Shown here: positions 5,594 through 7,456 of the stretch, piece by piece
Layout: every line of letters starts with the position of its first letter
Position numbering within the stretch: the stretch's first letter is position 1
Source: Dehalococcoidia bacterium
Lineage (GTDB): Bacteria; Chloroflexota; Dehalococcoidia; UBA1151; UBA1328
Reading direction: 5' to 3'
DNA: 7,456 nt
NCBI GenBank assembly: GCA_030745955.1
Contig: JASLNQ010000105.1
Span: 1 to 7,456, forward strand
The notes under the pieces: generated by a model
What the model was told of the DNA's origin: nothing
The model's database searches: none
What the model saw: only the letters and a program-made list of their open reading frames with translations
Translations under genes and position numbers: made by a program

Positions 5594-6628
5594 GTGAAAG
5601 CCCTGGTGTTGAACAGGCCGGGTGATATCGAGATCCGGGATGTGCCCGATCCCGGGGAGCCGGGGCACGGCGAGGTCAGGGTGAAGGTCGGGGCTGTCGG
5701 AATCTGCGGCAGCGACGTTCACTACTTCGAACACGGCCGTATCGGTGATTTCATCGTCAAAGACCCCATGGTCCTCGGCCATGAGACCGCGGGTGTCGTC
5801 GAATCGGTCGGCCCCGGTGTAGCGGACCTGGAACCCGGCAACCGGGTTGCCATGGAGCCTGGGATTCCGTGTGGCGAGTGTCGCGTGTGCAGGGCAGGCC
5901 GATACAACCTGTGCGCCGATGTCCGTTTCTGGGCCACGCCCCCGTTTGACGGTTCACTGGCCGAGTACGTTGTGCACCCTGCTGAATTCTCCTACCGCCT
6001 CCCGGACTTGATGACACTTGAAGAGGGTGCGCTGATGGAACCGCTGGCGGTCGGAATTCATGCCTGCAACCGCGCCGGGGTCAAGCCCGGCGACACCGTT
6101 GCGGTCCTCGGCACCGGTACGATCGGCTGTGTCACGCTGCTGGCGGCGAGGGCGTACGGGGCCGGGACTGTAATTGTTGCCGATATCGTGCCGGAACGCC
6201 TCGAACGCGCGAAATCACTCGGCGCCACTCACGTCGTTGACGCACGGTCGGAGTCGCTGGTCGAGGTGGTTGGCGAGGTGACGGATGGTGGTGGCGTGGA
6301 CATCGGCTTCGATTGCTCAGGTGATAAAAACGCGCTTTCCACGTTGCTGGACTCCGTGGATGGCGGCGGCCGAGTTGTGATGATCGGAATGGGTCCCCAG
6401 CCTGTAGAAGTCGACCTGGTCACTGCGATGGTGAAGGAGGCCGACGTACTCGGGATCTTCAGGTACGCCAACGCCTATCCGAAGGCGATCGAACTGGTCG
6501 CCGGCGGGTCGATCAGCGTTGCTCCCCTGGTAACCGATCGCTACCGGTTTGACGATTCAGTCAGCGCGTTCGAGTTCGCCCAAAAACCGAATCCCGGCAC
6601 CTGCAAAATCATGATCGGCCTGGACTAG
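5594..6628 (+). CDS. Zinc-dependent medium-chain dehydrogenase, sorbitol/xylitol type, 344 aa
   Basis: An NAD(P)-dependent medium-chain dehydrogenase that probably oxidises a polyol or sugar alcohol at a secondary hydroxyl. ICGSDVHYFEHGRIGDF at residues 37-53 is close to sorbitol (L-iditol) 2-dehydrogenase and xylitol dehydrogenase. Catalytic zinc ligands are expected at Cys38, His63 and Glu64, with Glu149 in the MEPLAVG segment. The structural zinc site is complete with Cys93, Cys96, Cys99 and Cys107. The Rossmann motif GTGTIG is at 173-178, and Asp197 at the end of the second strand favours NAD+ over NADP+. Length is normal. The start is the GTG at 5594, giving MKALVLNRPGD, the usual N-terminus; GGAAG at 5576-5580 is a somewhat distant ribosome site. 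The open frame continues upstream into the RraA gene but that is not coding. It is 40 bp after the RraA gene and probably co-transcribed. Another threonine- or polyol-type substrate is possible. Confidence 0.92.
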   Translation: MKALVLNRPGDIEIRDVPDPGEPGHGEVRVKVGAVGICGSDVHYFEHGRIGDFIVKDPMVLGHETAGVVESVGPGVADLEPGNRVAMEPGIPCGECRVCRAGRYNLCADVRFWATPPFDGSLAEYVVHPAEFSYRLPDLMTLEEGALMEPLAVGIHACNRAGVKPGDTVAVLGTGTIGCVTLLAARAYGAGTVIVADIVPERLERAKSLGATHVVDARSESLVEVVGEVTDGGGVDIGFDCSGDKNALSTLLDSVDGGGRVVMIGMGPQPVEVDLVTAMVKEADVLGIFRYANAYPKAIELVAGGSISVAPLVTDRYRFDDSVSAFEFAQKPNPGTCKIMIGLD

Positions 6629-6780
6629 TTCTGCTGGGCGGACGGCAGGCGATCAACCGCCGTGTCGCTAAAATCTGAACCCCGAAAAACACTCCACACA
6701 GGCGCGTTTCCGTCGGTATCATCTCCACACGAGTCCCCGGGCTGCCCTGGAGACCGCAACCGCATGTTAGAGGAGAGCCG
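6629..6780 (+). other. 152-bp spacer before the SDR gene
   Basis: ACGGC at 6642-6646 can pair with GCCGT at 6659-6663 around a 12-base loop, a weak hairpin without a T-tract. TAAAAT at 6669-6674 and TATCAT at 6717-6722 could each be a -10 box, but neither has a recognisable -35. It stays open whether the SDR is read through from the dehydrogenase gene or has its own promoter. Confidence 0.4.
6771..6775 (+). promoter_or_regulatory. Strong ribosome binding site of the SDR gene
   Basis: AGGAG, within TAGAGGAGAG, lies 5 bases before the ATG at 6781. It is the best Shine-Dalgarno match in the window and fixes the start. Confidence 0.7.
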
Positions 6781-7456
6781 ATGCTAGCGAATCTTTCGGA
6801 TAAAACCGCCCTGGTGACGGGCGGAGGTCAGGGCATCGGACGTGGCATCGCCCTGGTCCTTGCCGCGCAAGGCGCCGACGTGGCAATCGCCGATATCAAC
6901 GACAACGGTGCCGCTGCAGTGGCCGACGAGGTTCAGGCGCTCGGACGTAAAAGTATGGCCGTGCATATGGACACAACCGATACGGGTTCGGTCGAGACTG
7001 CGGTCTCAGACGTTATCTCAAGCTTCGGGCACCTCGACATCCTGGTCAATAACGCCGGTATCGGCCGGCTCGCCGGTCAATCGGGGGCCAGCCTGGACGA
7101 CGACTGGGAGCCAAACTGGGATACCGTCATGGACATCAATGTCCAGGGTGTGATGCGTTGCACCAAGGCAGTACTGGGACACTTCATGGAACGGAACTAC
7201 GGCAAGATCATCAATACTGCATCCGGTGCCGGCCGGGGACCGATCTGGTGGGGACCGGCCAAGGGACCAGAGGGCATGGCGAACCCCTATGGCCCCTCGA
7301 AGGCCGCCGTCATTAACTACACGCAGAACCTTGCAGCGAGTGTGGGGGCTTACAACATCAACGTAAACGCCATCTGCCCCGGCCAGGTCTGGACTGCATT
7401 CCACGGCGGCGATCCCGCCGAAACACCCGGCGAATCCTACGAAGCGTTTGCCGTGA
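6781..7456 (+). CDS. Short-chain dehydrogenase/reductase, 3' end cut off by the window
   Basis: A classical SDR with a Rossmann fold that oxidises or reduces an alcohol/carbonyl group with NAD(P)(H). 225 codons are present without a stop; classical SDRs are about 250-280 aa, so only the tail is missing. The cofactor motif TGGGQGIG is at residues 13-20; Asp38 at the end of the second strand suggests NAD+. NNAG is at 90-93. The catalytic tetrad is Asn120, Ser148, Tyr170 and Lys174 (YGPSK), and NAICPG near residue 200 is the usual cofactor-side loop. Ser148 and Tyr170 are 22 residues apart where about 13 is typical, because of an added loop rich in Gly, Pro and Trp (RGPIWWGPAKGPEGMAN). Together with the sorbitol-type dehydrogenase upstream, a second oxidation step in sugar or polyol breakdown is a fair guess; the substrate is unknown. 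Confidence 0.92.
   Translation, partial: MLANLSDKTALVTGGGQGIGRGIALVLAAQGADVAIADINDNGAAAVADEVQALGRKSMAVHMDTTDTGSVETAVSDVISSFGHLDILVNNAGIGRLAGQSGASLDDDWEPNWDTVMDINVQGVMRCTKAVLGHFMERNYGKIINTASGAGRGPIWWGPAKGPEGMANPYGPSKAAVINYTQNLAASVGAYNINVNAICPGQVWTAFHGGDPAETPGESYEAFAV

Overview
The window is GC-rich bacterial DNA with every supported gene on the + strand. The gene types (a long transketolase-like enzyme, a luciferase-like flavin oxidoreductase, an RraA-family aldolase-like protein, a sorbitol/xylitol-type zinc dehydrogenase and an SDR) together with GC-rich dispersed intergenic repeats suggest a Chloroflexota-type genome, possibly SAR202-like. That placement is inference from gene style and remembered repeat style; no marker gene is present.

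Layout: (1) 155-2698, one 847-residue transketolase-like ThDP enzyme. (2) 2699-3345, a 647-bp gap with no credible gene, holding two identical 46-bp direct repeat copies, a smaller palindromic element and several hairpins. (3) 3346-4299, a complete LLM-class (luciferase-like) flavin-dependent oxidoreductase with a clear ribosome binding site. (4) 4300-4803, a second gap of about 500 bp, with a third, inverted and diverged copy of the same repeat, short GC-rich direct repeats, then a plausible promoter followed by a perfect 7-3-7 palindrome that looks like an operator. (5) 4804-5553 and 5594-6628, an RraA-family protein and a zinc-dependent medium-chain dehydrogenase 40 bp apart, probably one transcript. 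(6) 6781-7456, the first 225 codons of an SDR with an excellent Shine-Dalgarno sequence; it runs off the window end.

The last three genes look like a small catabolic set: a polyol/sugar dehydrogenase, a second NAD(P)-dependent oxidoreductase and a divalent-metal aldolase/decarboxylase-like enzyme acting on a 2-oxo acid. This fits oxidation and cleavage of a sugar, sugar acid or polyol, but the substrate cannot be read from sequence. The transketolase-like gene and the LLM gene stand alone, separated by repeat-filled gaps, so they need not belong to that pathway.

I see no CRISPR array, transposase, phage gene, tRNA or rRNA, and nothing that amounts to a wholly new system. The best leads are the repeat family bracketing the LLM gene, the altered ThDP motif of the transketolase-like enzyme, the promoter/palindrome ahead of the RraA gene, and the enlarged catalytic loop of the SDR.
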